The translations under genes and the position numbers were made by a program. This document shows positions 1 through 7,486 of a DNA stretch of 20,008 bases, piece after piece. The stretch comes from Pseudomonadota bacterium. Its GTDB lineage: Bacteria; Desulfobacterota; Desulfobacteria; Desulfobacterales; Desulfobacteraceae. Within the stretch, counting starts at the first letter, position 1, and every line of letters begins with the position of its first letter. The DNA is taken from the NCBI GenBank assembly GCA_018816605.1, contig JAHIVS010000659.1:1-20008 (forward strand). The letters are read 5' to 3'. The notes under the pieces are model-generated. The model saw only the letters and a program-made list of their open reading frames with translations. It ran no database searches and was not told the origin of the DNA.

Positions 1-507
1 ATTGGCATCATGGACATGGTCGTCAAAGGTGATCTGATTCCAGTCCTCGGGCATTTCCAGCAGGTGGTAATGCTTGAGCAGTCGCCTGACCACCCGGGGT
101 TTTCCAAAGGCGGCCATGCGGAAGCTATGGGACAATTGAAGCTGAAGGGGATAGTTGCCCTTGGCCCTGACAAGCTCCTTCATAATCTGGAGAAGAACCC
201 TGGCGGTATTTTTCGGCATGGTCCCATCGGCCGTGTTCAGGATTTCGTCCTTTAAACCGTTAAGTGCCTGGAGGCGATTTTCTATTTCCCCCCTTTCCAT
301 TGATTCCAGAAGATTGACAAAGGCATAGGCCATGCGAATCCCCTTGGACTCCGCCAGTTCTTTTATTCCAAGGGGATGGAAAACAGGATAATAGAGTTTT
401 CGGGTATAACCCAGGGTGCTGTCCGCATCGTAAACAGAGTTGACCACCCGTATCAGGTCATGGTCCCGTGTATCGAAAAATAAATATGGCGCCTTAAATC
501 CGGGCAA
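1..507 (-). CDS. Unrecognised protein, N-terminal part, cut by left edge
   Basis: A long open frame runs on the minus strand from a stop at 534-532 through the left edge, giving at least 169 residues with protein-like composition. Conserved-looking segments are FFDTRDHDLIRVVN near the start, a helical middle part (ELAESKGIRMAYAFVNLLES) and DDHVHDAN at the cut end, where the two histidines and aspartates could bind metal. No family was recognised with confidence. The start is uncertain. The only in-frame start candidates before residue 60 are TTG at 507, with AAAAGGA five bases upstream, or rarer codons. An ATG at 532 with an excellent ribosome site (AGGAAGA at 547-541, 8 bases away) is in another frame and stops after four codons. 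It lies 58 bp after the synthetase/GNAT gene in the same direction, so it is probably the last visible gene of that operon. Confidence 0.7.
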   Translation of the reverse strand, partial: MPGFKAPYLFFDTRDHDLIRVVNSVYDADSTLGYTRKLYYPVFHPLGIKELAESKGIRMAYAFVNLLESMERGEIENRLQALNGLKDEILNTADGTMPKNTARVLLQIMKELVRAKGNYPLQLQLSHSFRMAAFGKPRVVRRLLKHYHLLEMPEDWNQITFDDHVHDAN

Positions 508-565
508 AAGAATCCTTTTAGACCTGAAGCATTAAAAAATTCTTCCTATACCATGGTAATGGAAT

Positions 566-3250
566 CTATTCAACATTCATGTTGTTATATTCGATGATCA
601 ATTCATATTCCGAACTCTCGGGGGACCGGGTAATTTTAAATCCCAGCTTTTTCCCCAGCTTGAGCATCTGGGTGTTTTCTGCCAGCACAAGCCCCATAAC
701 ACGCTTTATCCCCTTCTGCCGGGCCGCTTTCAGGCATGCTGTCAGCAGGGCTGCGCCAATTCCTTTTCCCTGCCATTCATCGCTTATTGCCAGGGCGAAT
801 TCTGCCTGGATTCCATCGGAATAGGTGATGATCCGGCTTACCCCGGCTATTTTTTTGTCCCGGTCATTTCCCATCAACGCCACAAGGGCGATTTCCCGGT
901 CATAATCAATTTGTGTTAACCGTATGACCATGTCCCTGGAAAGCTGTTTTAAGGGTGAAAAAAACCGCATGTAAATACTTCTATGGGAGAGAGAGCCAAA
1001 ATGGTCGATGAGCAAATCCGCATCACTGGGTCTGATGGGACGGATGAAAAAATCATGCCCGTCAATGGTTGCAGCAGTTGATTCATATTGCCAGGGATAG
1101 GACCCGATGATCAGGTGAAGGGGAGAAGCAATTTTGGCTGGTGCAATCAAAACCCTTGCATCCACGGCAACCATTGTGCCGTCTTTGACCATCAGGGGAT
1201 TGATATCCAGGGCTGTTATCTCCGGAAAATCCGTCACCAGTCTTCCTGTTCGTATCAAAAGCTCTTCCAGTGCCGGTATGCCGACCTCCGGAATATTTCT
1301 GAACCCTTTAAACGCCCTTGATATCTTTGTTCGTTCAATCATCTGCCTGGCCAGAAGACGGTTGAGAGGCGGCAAGCCCATGGAGGTATCCTGGAACACC
1401 TCGGTCAAAACGCCCCCTGTGCCGAAAAGAATCACCGGGCCGAACTTGTCATCTTTTTTGGCGCCGATGATCAGTTCCAAATCCGGTATCTTCTGCATTG
1501 CCTGGACCGATACCCCTTTGATATCGGCCTCCGGCGCAAAGTTCTTCGCCCCGTTTACAATGGTGTCAAAGGCGGCTCTGACCGATTCTGCGGTTTTAAG
1601 GTCCAGGGCAACCCCATTGCAGTCTGATTTGTGCAAGATATCGTTTGAACAGATTTTTAAAACCACAGGAAATCCCATTTGTTCCGACAGCGCAACTGCC
1701 ATTTCCCGGGTATCTGCAATGAGGGTCCTGTTGGAAGGGATTCCGTAGGACGAAAGCAGCTCTTTTGCCTGGTCTTCCATAAGGCTTGACGCGCCTGTCG
1801 CAAGCGCCTGGCTGATGATTTGCCGGGCGTTTTCCCTGTTGATCCGCAGCTTGGTATCTGTTCTGACAGGAATTTCGTGAAGCAGCTCGATATTTTTACC
1901 ATATTGATAAAGATTTTTAAAAGCCCTTACAGCCCGCTCGGCAGAATCATAGGTGACAATACCGGCCTGGTTGAAAACCTGCCGGGAACTGTCAACATTG
2001 GCACCGCCTATCCAGGCGGCAAAAACAGGACAGGGAGCCGACTTTAACGCTTCTGAAAGGGCTTTTGCAAGTCCCAGGCCATCCATTGTGCCGGCCGGAG
2101 AGCAGATCAACAGCAATGCATTGGTTTCCGGTGCATTGGCGCATATCTTGGCCGCCTCAAGATAGACCCCGGGATCCGTATCTCCCAATATATCTATTGG
2201 ATTGTCCCTGCTCCAGTTTTCCGGGAGCACCAGATCCAGTCGGGCACGGGTTTCAGGACCGAGTATGGCCGGCTCCATTCCATGGGATGCCAGGGCATCT
2301 GCCGCCATGACCCCGGGTCCCCCGGCATTGGTAATAATGGTCAGGCCGGGGCCGGACGGGCGGCGCTGTTTTGCCAGAAACTCCGTGCAATCAAACAATT
2401 CTTCAAATTCTGCAACCCGCAAAATCCCTGCGCGTTCAAAGGCCGCGTCATAAACCGCATCCTCTCCGGCCATGGCGCCGGTATGGGATGCTGCTGCCCT
2501 GGCTCCGGCTTTTGATCTGCCGGATTTGAGGACAATAATGGGCTTGAGCCGTGAAACCGACCGGGCAGCGCTCATGAAATTTCGAATATGGGTGATATTC
2601 TCCATATACATGACAATGCTTCTCACAGAGCTCAAAGAGCCCAGGTAATCGATCATGTCTGCAAAATCAACATCCACCATGGATCCCAGACTGACAAAAT
2701 GACTGAACCCCACATTTTCCCGAAGGGCCATATCCAGAACAGAAGTACAGACAGCACCGCTTTGGGACAGAAAAGCAATTTTCCCGGGCAGGGGCGGCAA
2801 ATGGGCAAAGCTGGCATTCAAAGACCAGGAGGTGTTTACAATACCCAGGCAGTTGGGCCCGATGATTCTCATGTTGTATTGCCGGGCTTTTTCCATGATC
2901 CGGGCTTCAATTTTTTGCCCTTTTTCTCCAATTTCCCTGCCGCCGGAGGATACGATGACAGCGCCGGCAAAACCTTTTTGACCGCAGGCCTCAACAAGTT
3001 CGGGTGCCGTACGTATGGGGGTTGCAATCACAGCCAGATCCGCACCGGTTACGATCTCCTGAACACTGGACAGACAGGCAAGCCCCATGAGCCGCTTATA
3101 CTTGGGATTAACAGGAAAAATATCTCCTTTAAACCCACTTTGTACCAGGTTTTTAAGTATGGAGCATCCAACGGAGCCTGATTTTTCACTGGCTCCGATC
3201 ACTGCCACGGATTTTGGATTAAACAGTCTTTGCAAATTAATAGTGCTCAT
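566..3250 (-). CDS. ADP-forming acyl-CoA (acetyl-CoA) synthetase fused to GNAT acetyltransferase (Pat/PatZ-like architecture)
   Basis: The 894-residue protein starts with a CoA-binding Rossmann domain (about 5-130, VAVIGAS at 15-21) and a succinyl-CoA-ligase-like domain (150-455). An ATP-grasp domain follows (470-705, with GFPVVLK at 526-532), then a C-terminal GNAT domain (730-890) with the acetyl-CoA loop QGKGIG at 827-832. NDP-forming synthetases convert acyl-CoA, ADP and phosphate to acid, CoA and ATP or the reverse. Pat/PatZ enzymes of the same layout and length (about 890) acetylate lysines, classically of acetyl-CoA synthetase. The phosphohistidine motif ASHTGA is intact (His256), whereas enterobacterial Pat is reported to have lost it, so both activities may be present here. 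The ATG at 3250 follows AAGGAAGGGG. It is third in a minus-strand operon after two Usp genes. Family and layout are sure; the dual activity is inference. Confidence 0.93.
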   Translation of the reverse strand: MSTINLQRLFNPKSVAVIGASEKSGSVGCSILKNLVQSGFKGDIFPVNPKYKRLMGLACLSSVQEIVTGADLAVIATPIRTAPELVEACGQKGFAGAVIVSSGGREIGEKGQKIEARIMEKARQYNMRIIGPNCLGIVNTSWSLNASFAHLPPLPGKIAFLSQSGAVCTSVLDMALRENVGFSHFVSLGSMVDVDFADMIDYLGSLSSVRSIVMYMENITHIRNFMSAARSVSRLKPIIVLKSGRSKAGARAAASHTGAMAGEDAVYDAAFERAGILRVAEFEELFDCTEFLAKQRRPSGPGLTIITNAGGPGVMAADALASHGMEPAILGPETRARLDLVLPENWSRDNPIDILGDTDPGVYLEAAKICANAPETNALLLICSPAGTMDGLGLAKALSEALKSAPCPVFAAWIGGANVDSSRQVFNQAGIVTYDSAERAVRAFKNLYQYGKNIELLHEIPVRTDTKLRINRENARQIISQALATGASSLMEDQAKELLSSYGIPSNRTLIADTREMAVALSEQMGFPVVLKICSNDILHKSDCNGVALDLKTAESVRAAFDTIVNGAKNFAPEADIKGVSVQAMQKIPDLELIIGAKKDDKFGPVILFGTGGVLTEVFQDTSMGLPPLNRLLARQMIERTKISRAFKGFRNIPEVGIPALEELLIRTGRLVTDFPEITALDINPLMVKDGTMVAVDARVLIAPAKIASPLHLIIGSYPWQYESTAATIDGHDFFIRPIRPSDADLLIDHFGSLSHRSIYMRFFSPLKQLSRDMVIRLTQIDYDREIALVALMGNDRDKKIAGVSRIITYSDGIQAEFALAISDEWQGKGIGAALLTACLKAARQKGIKRVMGLVLAENTQMLKLGKKLGFKITRSPESSEYELIIEYNNMNVE

Positions 3251-3293
3251 CCTTCACCCCTTCCTTTGCTGCAAGCAGATACACCTTTTTCTT

Positions 3294-3318
3294 GATGCCT
3301 GAAAACACCACAGGCATC
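3294..3318 (-). other. Intercistronic hairpin between tandem-Usp and synthetase genes
   Basis: A perfect 8-bp inverted repeat GATGCCTG / CAGGCATC with a 9-base loop begins 7 bases after the Usp stop codon. On the minus-strand transcript it is followed by AAGAAAAAGG, not a U-run, so it does not look like an intrinsic terminator. It may act as an mRNA processing or stability element that sets different levels of the upstream and downstream genes. This role is inferred. Confidence 0.5.
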
Positions 3319-3324
3319 CTTATT

Positions 3325-4254
3325 CTATGGCACCATCCACACTGTCATTTTTTTCGCACCGTGAATGACTTTCCATGGAACCCGGCCGATATCAAAACTG
3401 CTCACCTCGGATTTTCCTTTTCTGCCAAAAACAATGGTGTCACAATTTTCTTCCTTGGCCGCTTCCACTATTGCAGCCGCCCTGCTTTTGGCACCCCTTA
3501 TGATCTTGGTGCCAATGTTTTGCTTCTGGATACCGGCAGTTTCAAGGATTTGTCCGGCCTGGGTAGCGGCAGTATCTATTTCTCCCCTGACTGCCGAGAT
3601 GTGGTCATCTGATATGGGGGTGGGGGTATCCGCATATACATCGAAATCCCTGAGCACACTGCACAAAACAACCCTGCAATCGGAACCTGCTATCATTTGG
3701 GCCACAAATCCAACGGCCCTTTTTGCCCCTTCTGATCCGTCAACGGCAATGAGAATGGAATGGTTCACCTTCTGCACCCCTGCCAGCATCACCGGAAGCG
3801 TGTTTAATTTTTCAACCAATTTGGTTGAAACACTGCCCATGACCAGGGGTAAAAATTTTTGGGCCCCCCCCCGCCTTCGGATCAGGAGCGCGTCATATCC
3901 TTTCTGGGCTTCATCCATGATGTCCCTGGCAATCCCTTTTTTTCTTTCGGCGATCACCGTGGTAATTGCTTCCGGCTTGAACCCAGCAGCAATGAGCATC
4001 ATTCGAGATTTCTCCATAAATGCTTTCATCTGCCCTTTGTATCCAAGTTCCCATGCAAGGACCGCAGACGTTGCCTTGTGGCAGCCCGGTTCTTTTTTTA
4101 AATCGTAATAGGACTCTGGCACCTTGGTAATAATATTATGCAGCACCAGTTCTTTTTTAAGAAACGGTTTAAAGGTGCAAAGATATTTAATGGTTCTGAA
4201 TGCTCTTTCAGATCCGTCAAGGGCTACAAGAATTTTGTTTGTATTATCCGACAT
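3325..4254 (-). CDS. Universal stress protein, two tandem UspA domains
   Basis: The 309-residue protein holds two UspA folds: residues 5-160 (opening KILVALDGSE) and 165-309 (opening SILIAVDGSE). Each ends in the region of the nucleotide loop. In domain 1 the loop is G130-x9-G140-S141 but the first glycine is Arg. In domain 2 it is G277-RK-G280-x9-G290-R291, with Arg replacing the usual Ser/Thr. Usp proteins bind ATP or AMP and act in the cytoplasm in stress or starvation responses; the partner is unknown. The gene starts 2 bases after the stop of the preceding usp (4257), so the two are co-translated in one operon leading to the synthetase/GNAT gene. The altered loops suggest weakened or different nucleotide binding. 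The Usp assignment is firm. Confidence 0.93.
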   Translation of the reverse strand: MSDNTNKILVALDGSERAFRTIKYLCTFKPFLKKELVLHNIITKVPESYYDLKKEPGCHKATSAVLAWELGYKGQMKAFMEKSRMMLIAAGFKPEAITTVIAERKKGIARDIMDEAQKGYDALLIRRRGGAQKFLPLVMGSVSTKLVEKLNTLPVMLAGVQKVNHSILIAVDGSEGAKRAVGFVAQMIAGSDCRVVLCSVLRDFDVYADTPTPISDDHISAVRGEIDTAATQAGQILETAGIQKQNIGTKIIRGAKSRAAAIVEAAKEENCDTIVFGRKGKSEVSSFDIGRVPWKVIHGAKKMTVWMVP

Positions 4255-4256
4255 TT

Positions 4257-4754
4257 TTATTTCTCCCTTTTAAATAGTTTTCTATCCCTGACACTGACGA
4301 CCGGAACCAAAGAGTGGCGGAACACCTTTTCTGCAGCACTTCCAAATAAAACCCTCGACACATTTCCCCGGCCCTTGTTGGCCATTACAACCAGGTCAAT
4401 ATTTTCCGTTTCAATTGTTTTCAAGATGCAGTCAAAGGGGATTCCCACGTCAATCTTCAGGCTCATCTTTGATTTTTCTTCAAAAAAATGTTCCTTTATG
4501 AATTGTCTCAGACTTTCATTTCTGTCCTTTTTCAGGTCCTTAACATATTCCTGGACGTCAAGTCCACTTGAAAAATAGCCGGGAAAATGCCCGACAGCCA
4601 TCTCAATTCCATGGATATCCCGCTGATTGATGACATTTAAAACCAGAATTTGCGCGTCCGACGCCTTTGCCAGTTCAACGGCATGCGCCAACACCATCAG
4701 CGAATAATCCGACAAATCAACACAGGCCAAAATCTTTTGTATGTTTTTCTTCAT
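4257..4754 (-). CDS. Universal stress protein, single UspA domain
   Basis: The 165-residue protein opens with KKNIQKILACVDLSDYS, the typical first strand and turn of Usp, and carries the nucleotide loop G128-x9-G138-S139 near the C-terminus (NKGRGNVSRVLFGS). An in-frame ATG lies 6 codons further upstream (4772), but AGGAG lies 7 bases before the ATG at 4754, so the shorter form is preferred. The protein shares the segment VINQRDI and the tail SVRDRKLFKREK with the usp genes at 5563 and 6850, pointing to local duplication. It is the first gene after the sigma-54-type promoter at 4910-4925 and is followed at 2 bases by the tandem-domain Usp. It most likely binds ATP/AMP; the specific role is unknown. 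Confidence 0.93.
   Translation of the reverse strand: MKKNIQKILACVDLSDYSLMVLAHAVELAKASDAQILVLNVINQRDIHGIEMAVGHFPGYFSSGLDVQEYVKDLKKDRNESLRQFIKEHFFEEKSKMSLKIDVGIPFDCILKTIETENIDLVVMANKGRGNVSRVLFGSAAEKVFRHSLVPVVSVRDRKLFKREK
4290..4395. repeat. Copy 1 of a diverged usp 3'-coding repeat
   Basis: The DNA for the C-terminal third of this usp, for example TTTCCCCGGCCCTTGTTGGC at 4361-4380, is closely similar to stretches in the two other usp genes at about 5590-5700 and 6875-6985. Similarity lies at the DNA level and covers about 100 bp, so these are same-orientation repeats within 2.7 kb. They reflect gene duplication and could support recombination between the copies. Confidence 0.6.
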
Positions 4755-4909
4755 GCCTTGGCTCCTCTCCATTATGAACAGAATTTATGCCTCCTGGGAC
4801 AGCCCGGATCCACACACCGGTTTTTGCAGATGATCGGATGCTTCCGGCAGAACAAGCGCATCATGGTGTGTCGATCAAAACGGCTTTTTGCCCTTTGCGC
4901 ATGTTTAAA

Positions 4910-4925
4910 AGCAATTGTTGTGCCA
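4910..4925 (-). promoter_or_regulatory. Sigma-54 (-24/-12) promoter of usp-usp-synthetase operon
   Basis: The minus strand reads TGGCAC-AACAA-TTGCT, a complete match to the sigma-54 consensus TGGCAC-N5-TTGCW with GG and GC 10 bases apart. The predicted start lies near 4899, leaving a leader of about 145 bases before the ATG at 4754. The enhancer-like element lies 100 bp upstream. Confidence 0.85.
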
Positions 4926-5024
4926 TGTTATTTTTTTTAAAAAAACACTCCCATCCAGCCCCATAAAAGGAAAACCATTGGGAAAACAGCCGCCACCTGG
5001 GTCCGGCATCCGCCAATCGGTTTC

Positions 5025-5047
5025 CAGTGTGCAAAAAATACCGACAC
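5025..5047 (-). promoter_or_regulatory. Putative enhancer (UAS), copy 1
   Basis: Read on the minus strand, this 23-bp element starts GTGTCGGTATTTTTT and ends GCACACTG. It is identical at 20 of 23 positions to the element at 7607-7629. It is semi-palindromic (GTGT...ACAC) with a T-tract core and lies 100 bp upstream of a sigma-54 promoter, the place expected for an enhancer-binding protein. The protein that binds it is unknown. Confidence 0.65.
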
Positions 5048-5087
5048 CCTGGATCTGACCCGGAACTCCCTGCCCTTGAACAGCTGT

Positions 5088-5561
5088 TTATTCTGATAAA
5101 GATCTTAAACTCATAACAGGCACCGGGCAGTGCCTGAATAATTTTTCTGCCACACCCCCGAAAAGGAATCCCCTTAGATTGGTCCGCCCCTTGGGTCCGA
5201 ACACCAGAAGATCCGCTTGTTCATAATCCACAGCCTCAAGAATTTCCACAGAAGGTATGCCATACCCGATGAGGATTTTGACCGACATCTTTTCCAGCCC
5301 CGGGCATCTTTTGATCAGGGCACTTAATTTCAATTTGCGCCGGCCCATTTCTTCTGACAGGTGCTTTGCCAGAACAAAAGAGCCAGGATGACATGCGTTC
5401 ACCGCCGTTTCAACACAATCAATTTCTTTCTGGTTGATAATATTGATGGCCACTATCTGGGAATTTAGCACCTGTGAAATTTCGAAGGCATAGGCCAGGG
5501 CTGCATCGGAATAAGAAGAAAAATCAACGGCCACAAGAATTTTTTTGATCCGTTTTTCCAT
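5088..5561 (-). CDS. Universal stress protein, single UspA domain
   Basis: The 157-residue protein opens MEKRIKKILVAVDFSSYS and contains the nucleotide loop PKGRTNLRGFLFGG, with Gly in place of the final Ser/Thr. The frame stays open for 28 more codons upstream, but these overlap the previous gene and the upstream residues are not Usp-like. The ATG at 5561 has GGGAGAG seven bases before it and starts one base after the stop of the previous usp (5563), implying translational coupling. It shares INIINQKEI with its neighbours but its C-terminus (MSLRSLSE) has diverged and lacks the RDR-FKRE tail. It is the last gene of the usp-acuB-usp-usp operon. It is a small Usp likely able to bind nucleotide less tightly than its paralogs; its role is unknown. 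Confidence 0.9.
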   Translation of the reverse strand: MEKRIKKILVAVDFSSYSDAALAYAFEISQVLNSQIVAINIINQKEIDCVETAVNACHPGSFVLAKHLSEEMGRRKLKLSALIKRCPGLEKMSVKILIGYGIPSVEILEAVDYEQADLLVFGPKGRTNLRGFLFGGVAEKLFRHCPVPVMSLRSLSE

Positions 5562-5562
5562 T

Positions 5563-6045
5563 TTATCTCTCCCGTTTGAATTTTTTCCTATCACGTACAC
5601 TGACAACAGGAACCGGTGAATGCCGAAATACTTTTTCAGCAGCACTTCCGAATAAAACCCTGGACATATTTCCCCGCCCCTTGTTGGCCATCACAACCAA
5701 ATCAGCGGCTTGGGTTTCAACCGCCTTTAAAATGCATTCGTATGGAATGCCGGTATCTATCTGAATATGCAAGAGTGCTTGCTTATCCAGGGGCAGGTCG
5801 TTTATCATGGCCTGCATCTTTTGAAGCCTGTCTTTTCTCATCCCATCCACAAAGTCTTCCACTTTGACTTTGTTTGGAAAATAGCAACTGAGTTTTTCCA
5901 CTGCATATATATCTTTCTGGTTGATAATGTTGAGAACAACGATTGGTATCCGGCCGCCTTGGGCCAATTCCAAAGCATAGTCCAGTGTCATGGCCGAATA
6001 TTCCGAAAAATCAATACAGGCCAGAATCTTTTCAATTTTATTCAT
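5563..6045 (-). CDS. Universal stress protein, single UspA domain
   Basis: The 160-residue protein opens MNKIEKILACIDFSEYS and carries the loop NKGRGNMSRVLFGSAAEKV near the end, with the conserved G-x9-GS. AAGGAG lies 6 bases before the ATG at 6045, so the start is clear. The middle segment LNIINQKDI and the tail SVRDRKKFKRER make it the closest paralog of the usp at 4257. It follows the acuB-like gene by 17 bases and precedes the last usp by 1 base. It most likely forms dimers and binds ATP/AMP in the cytoplasm, as usual for the family; no specific partner can be deduced. Confidence 0.93.
   Translation of the reverse strand: MNKIEKILACIDFSEYSAMTLDYALELAQGGRIPIVVLNIINQKDIYAVEKLSCYFPNKVKVEDFVDGMRKDRLQKMQAMINDLPLDKQALLHIQIDTGIPYECILKAVETQAADLVVMANKGRGNMSRVLFGSAAEKVFRHSPVPVVSVRDRKKFKRER
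5590..5700. repeat. Copy 2 of the diverged usp 3'-coding repeat
   Basis: This stretch inside the usp at 5563-6045 matches the 3' coding part of the usp genes at 4257 and 6850, for example GCAGCACTTCC and CCCTTGTTGGCCAT read on the plus strand. It is a same-orientation paralogous repeat produced by duplication. Confidence 0.55.
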
Positions 6046-6062
6046 TTTGCATCTCCTTTGAT

Positions 6063-6740
6063 TTAATATATTTTCCTGAATCCTTTTGACAGATCGGCCG
6101 CATAAACCAGTTGTCCTGATCCGTGAAATTTTTCAACAAGGCTGTCAAAGGCTTCGGAATCCAGATCAAATGTATGGAAAAAAACTTTCCTGAACCCATC
6201 TTCTATATCATCATAGGAGGTCATGATGCTGCACAGCCGGCCGCCGTATTCTATGACCATGTCGGTTAGTTTTTTGATGATGCCGGGCCTGTCCTGAAGG
6301 TTGAACGCAAACACCTGGCCCTTGTTGGACACCCCGGTAAAAGAGACAAAACACCTGAAGATATCACTTTTTGTAATGATTCCCTCGATCTTTCCTGTGG
6401 TATCGATCACCGGCATTCCGGATATTGCCTTGCTCAGCATGATTCCGGCGGCCTCATCAACGGTATGGTCAGATCCGATGGTAACCACAGGTTTGGACAT
6501 GATCGATTCAACCAAAAGCCTATCCATGAGCGAGCTGATTTCAAATCGGTCCAGCGTCGTGGCTCCGGAAGGAGAAGCCTTTTTAATGTCACCATCCGTC
6601 AGGATACCAACCAGTTTTCCACCTTTTAACACAGGAAGCATGGAGATAACCCTTGTCTGAAATAATTTCACAGCATCTGCCAGGGAAGCATCACGGTTTA
6701 TGGTAATTACGGGTTTGCTCATCCATTCTTTAATCAGCAT
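6063..6740 (-). CDS. acuB: AcuB-like CBS-CBS-ACT domain protein
   Basis: The 225-residue protein has two CBS domains, residues 1-55 (IKEWMSKPVITI ... GILTDGDI) and 75-130 (VESIMSKPVVTIG ... GIITKSDIF). An ACT-like domain follows at 140-215 (NLQDRPGIIKKLTDMVIEYGG). This order and length match the AcuB family, linked in Bacillus to acetoin/acetate use beside the acetyltransferase AcuA and deacetylase AcuC. CBS pairs bind adenine nucleotides, so it is a likely energy sensor. GGAGG lies 6 bases before the ATG at 6740. It sits between usp genes in one operon. An AcuA-type enzyme is encoded 1.7 kb away in a separate transcript and no AcuC is visible. The domain call is firm; the link to AcuA is inference. 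Confidence 0.85.
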   Translation of the reverse strand: MLIKEWMSKPVITINRDASLADAVKLFQTRVISMLPVLKGGKLVGILTDGDIKKASPSGATTLDRFEISSLMDRLLVESIMSKPVVTIGSDHTVDEAAGIMLSKAISGMPVIDTTGKIEGIITKSDIFRCFVSFTGVSNKGQVFAFNLQDRPGIIKKLTDMVIEYGGRLCSIMTSYDDIEDGFRKVFFHTFDLDSEAFDSLVEKFHGSGQLVYAADLSKGFRKIY

Positions 6741-6849
6741 ATTTCACCTCCAGAATTATTTGGGTTGACGGCAGCCGTTTCCGTGTCTGCCTTCCAAAAA
6801 AACAGCATGCCGTTTCCCAGGAAAAGGTTGAAGCCCTGTAAGGGGAAAA

Positions 6850-7326
6850 TCACTCCCGTTTGAATGTTATACGATCCCTGACACTGACCACCGGAACCGG
6901 GGAGTGCCGGAACACTTTCTCAGCAGTGCTTCCAAACAAAAACCTTGAAATATTTCCCCGGCCCTTGTTGGCCAGGATGACCAAATCAATACCTTCGGTA
7001 TCAATGGTTTCCAAAATCTTTTCTGACGGCATTCCCACATCAATTTTAATGTTCATCCGGGGGGCAGCTTCAGGGGAATGTTCTGTTATCAGCTCATTGA
7101 GCCGGGCCGTTCTTTCTTTTTCCATCTCCCTTACATCTTCTTGAACAAAGGTCGGGCATGGTGCGTAGAGGCTGGCGGTTCCAATGGAATAGGCTTCATT
7201 CTGGTTGATAACGTTATAGACCAGAACCTGGGAATCCTTCACCAGGGCTGCCGCATATTCCAACACAGAAGGAGAATAATCTGAAAAATCGACACAGGCC
7301 AAGATTTTGTATATTTTTTTATTCAT
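6850..7326 (-). CDS. Universal stress protein, single UspA domain
   Basis: The 158-residue protein opens MNKKIYKILACVDFSDYS and ends with the loop NKGRGNISRFLFGSTAEKV (G-x9-GS) and the tail SVRDRITFKRE shared with two nearby Usp proteins. A TTG five codons upstream is possible, but AGGAG lies 7 bases before the ATG at 7326 and decides the start. It is the first gene after the sigma-54-type promoter at 7487-7502 and is followed after 109 bases by acuB. The gap to acuB is longer than the other gaps of the operon and holds only a weak promoter-like match. A nucleotide-binding stress protein is the firm call; its target is unknown. Confidence 0.93.
   Translation of the reverse strand: MNKKIYKILACVDFSDYSPSVLEYAAALVKDSQVLVYNVINQNEAYSIGTASLYAPCPTFVQEDVREMEKERTARLNELITEHSPEAAPRMNIKIDVGMPSEKILETIDTEGIDLVILANKGRGNISRFLFGSTAEKVFRHSPVPVVSVRDRITFKRE
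6875..6985. repeat. Copy 3 of the diverged usp 3'-coding repeat
   Basis: This part of the usp at 6850-7326 matches the equivalent part of the usp genes at 4257 and 5563, for example TTTCCCCGGCCCTTGTTGGC at 6952-6971, which is identical to copy 1. It is a same-orientation paralogous repeat. Confidence 0.55.
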
Positions 7327-7486
7327 CTGGCAACTCCTCAATTTAGCGTAAAAAAACGGGTCTGCCCCAAACGACTGGGCTTCAAAAGGAAGTCCCCACC
7401 ACAGGCTATAATCTTTGGCCCATTGACATCAAACCCTTGGGGATCAATGCCGAAGGGAGGGGCTCCCTTGCTCAATCCATAGAATT

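Larger units (their letters stand above)
4755..5087. other. Regulatory gap between usp operons
   Basis: No gene of any length was found in this 333-bp stretch. Read on the minus strand it holds, in order towards the gene at 4754, a 23-bp enhancer-like element (5025-5047), a 14-bp T7A7 tract at 4932-4945 that should bend the DNA, and a sigma-54-type promoter (4910-4925) with a leader of about 145 bases. No terminator with a U-run was found for the operon ending at 5088; the 10-bp palindrome AACAGCTGTT at its end lacks a loop. Confidence 0.6.

Noticed and set aside
10..255. 81-residue open frame on the plus strand
   Set aside because: Antisense to the left-edge gene, whose minus-strand frame is longer and far more protein-like.
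1134..1748. 204-residue open frame on the plus strand
   Set aside because: Antisense to the synthetase/GNAT gene; no domain and no ribosome site, an artefact of codon bias.
2588..3181. 197-residue open frame on the plus strand
   Set aside because: Antisense to the CoA-binding part of the synthetase; not protein-like.
3365..4108. 247-residue open frame on the plus strand
   Set aside because: Antisense to the tandem Usp gene, whose two domains are unmistakable.
5079..5088. Palindrome AACAGCTGTT at the end of the usp operon as a terminator
   Set aside because: It has no loop and no U-run, so it cannot form a useful RNA hairpin.
6804..6819. Possible sigma-54 promoter TGGGAA-N5-ATGCT before acuB
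   Set aside because: GG and GC are spaced correctly, but both boxes have extra mismatches and no enhancer element lies upstream; such matches arise by chance.
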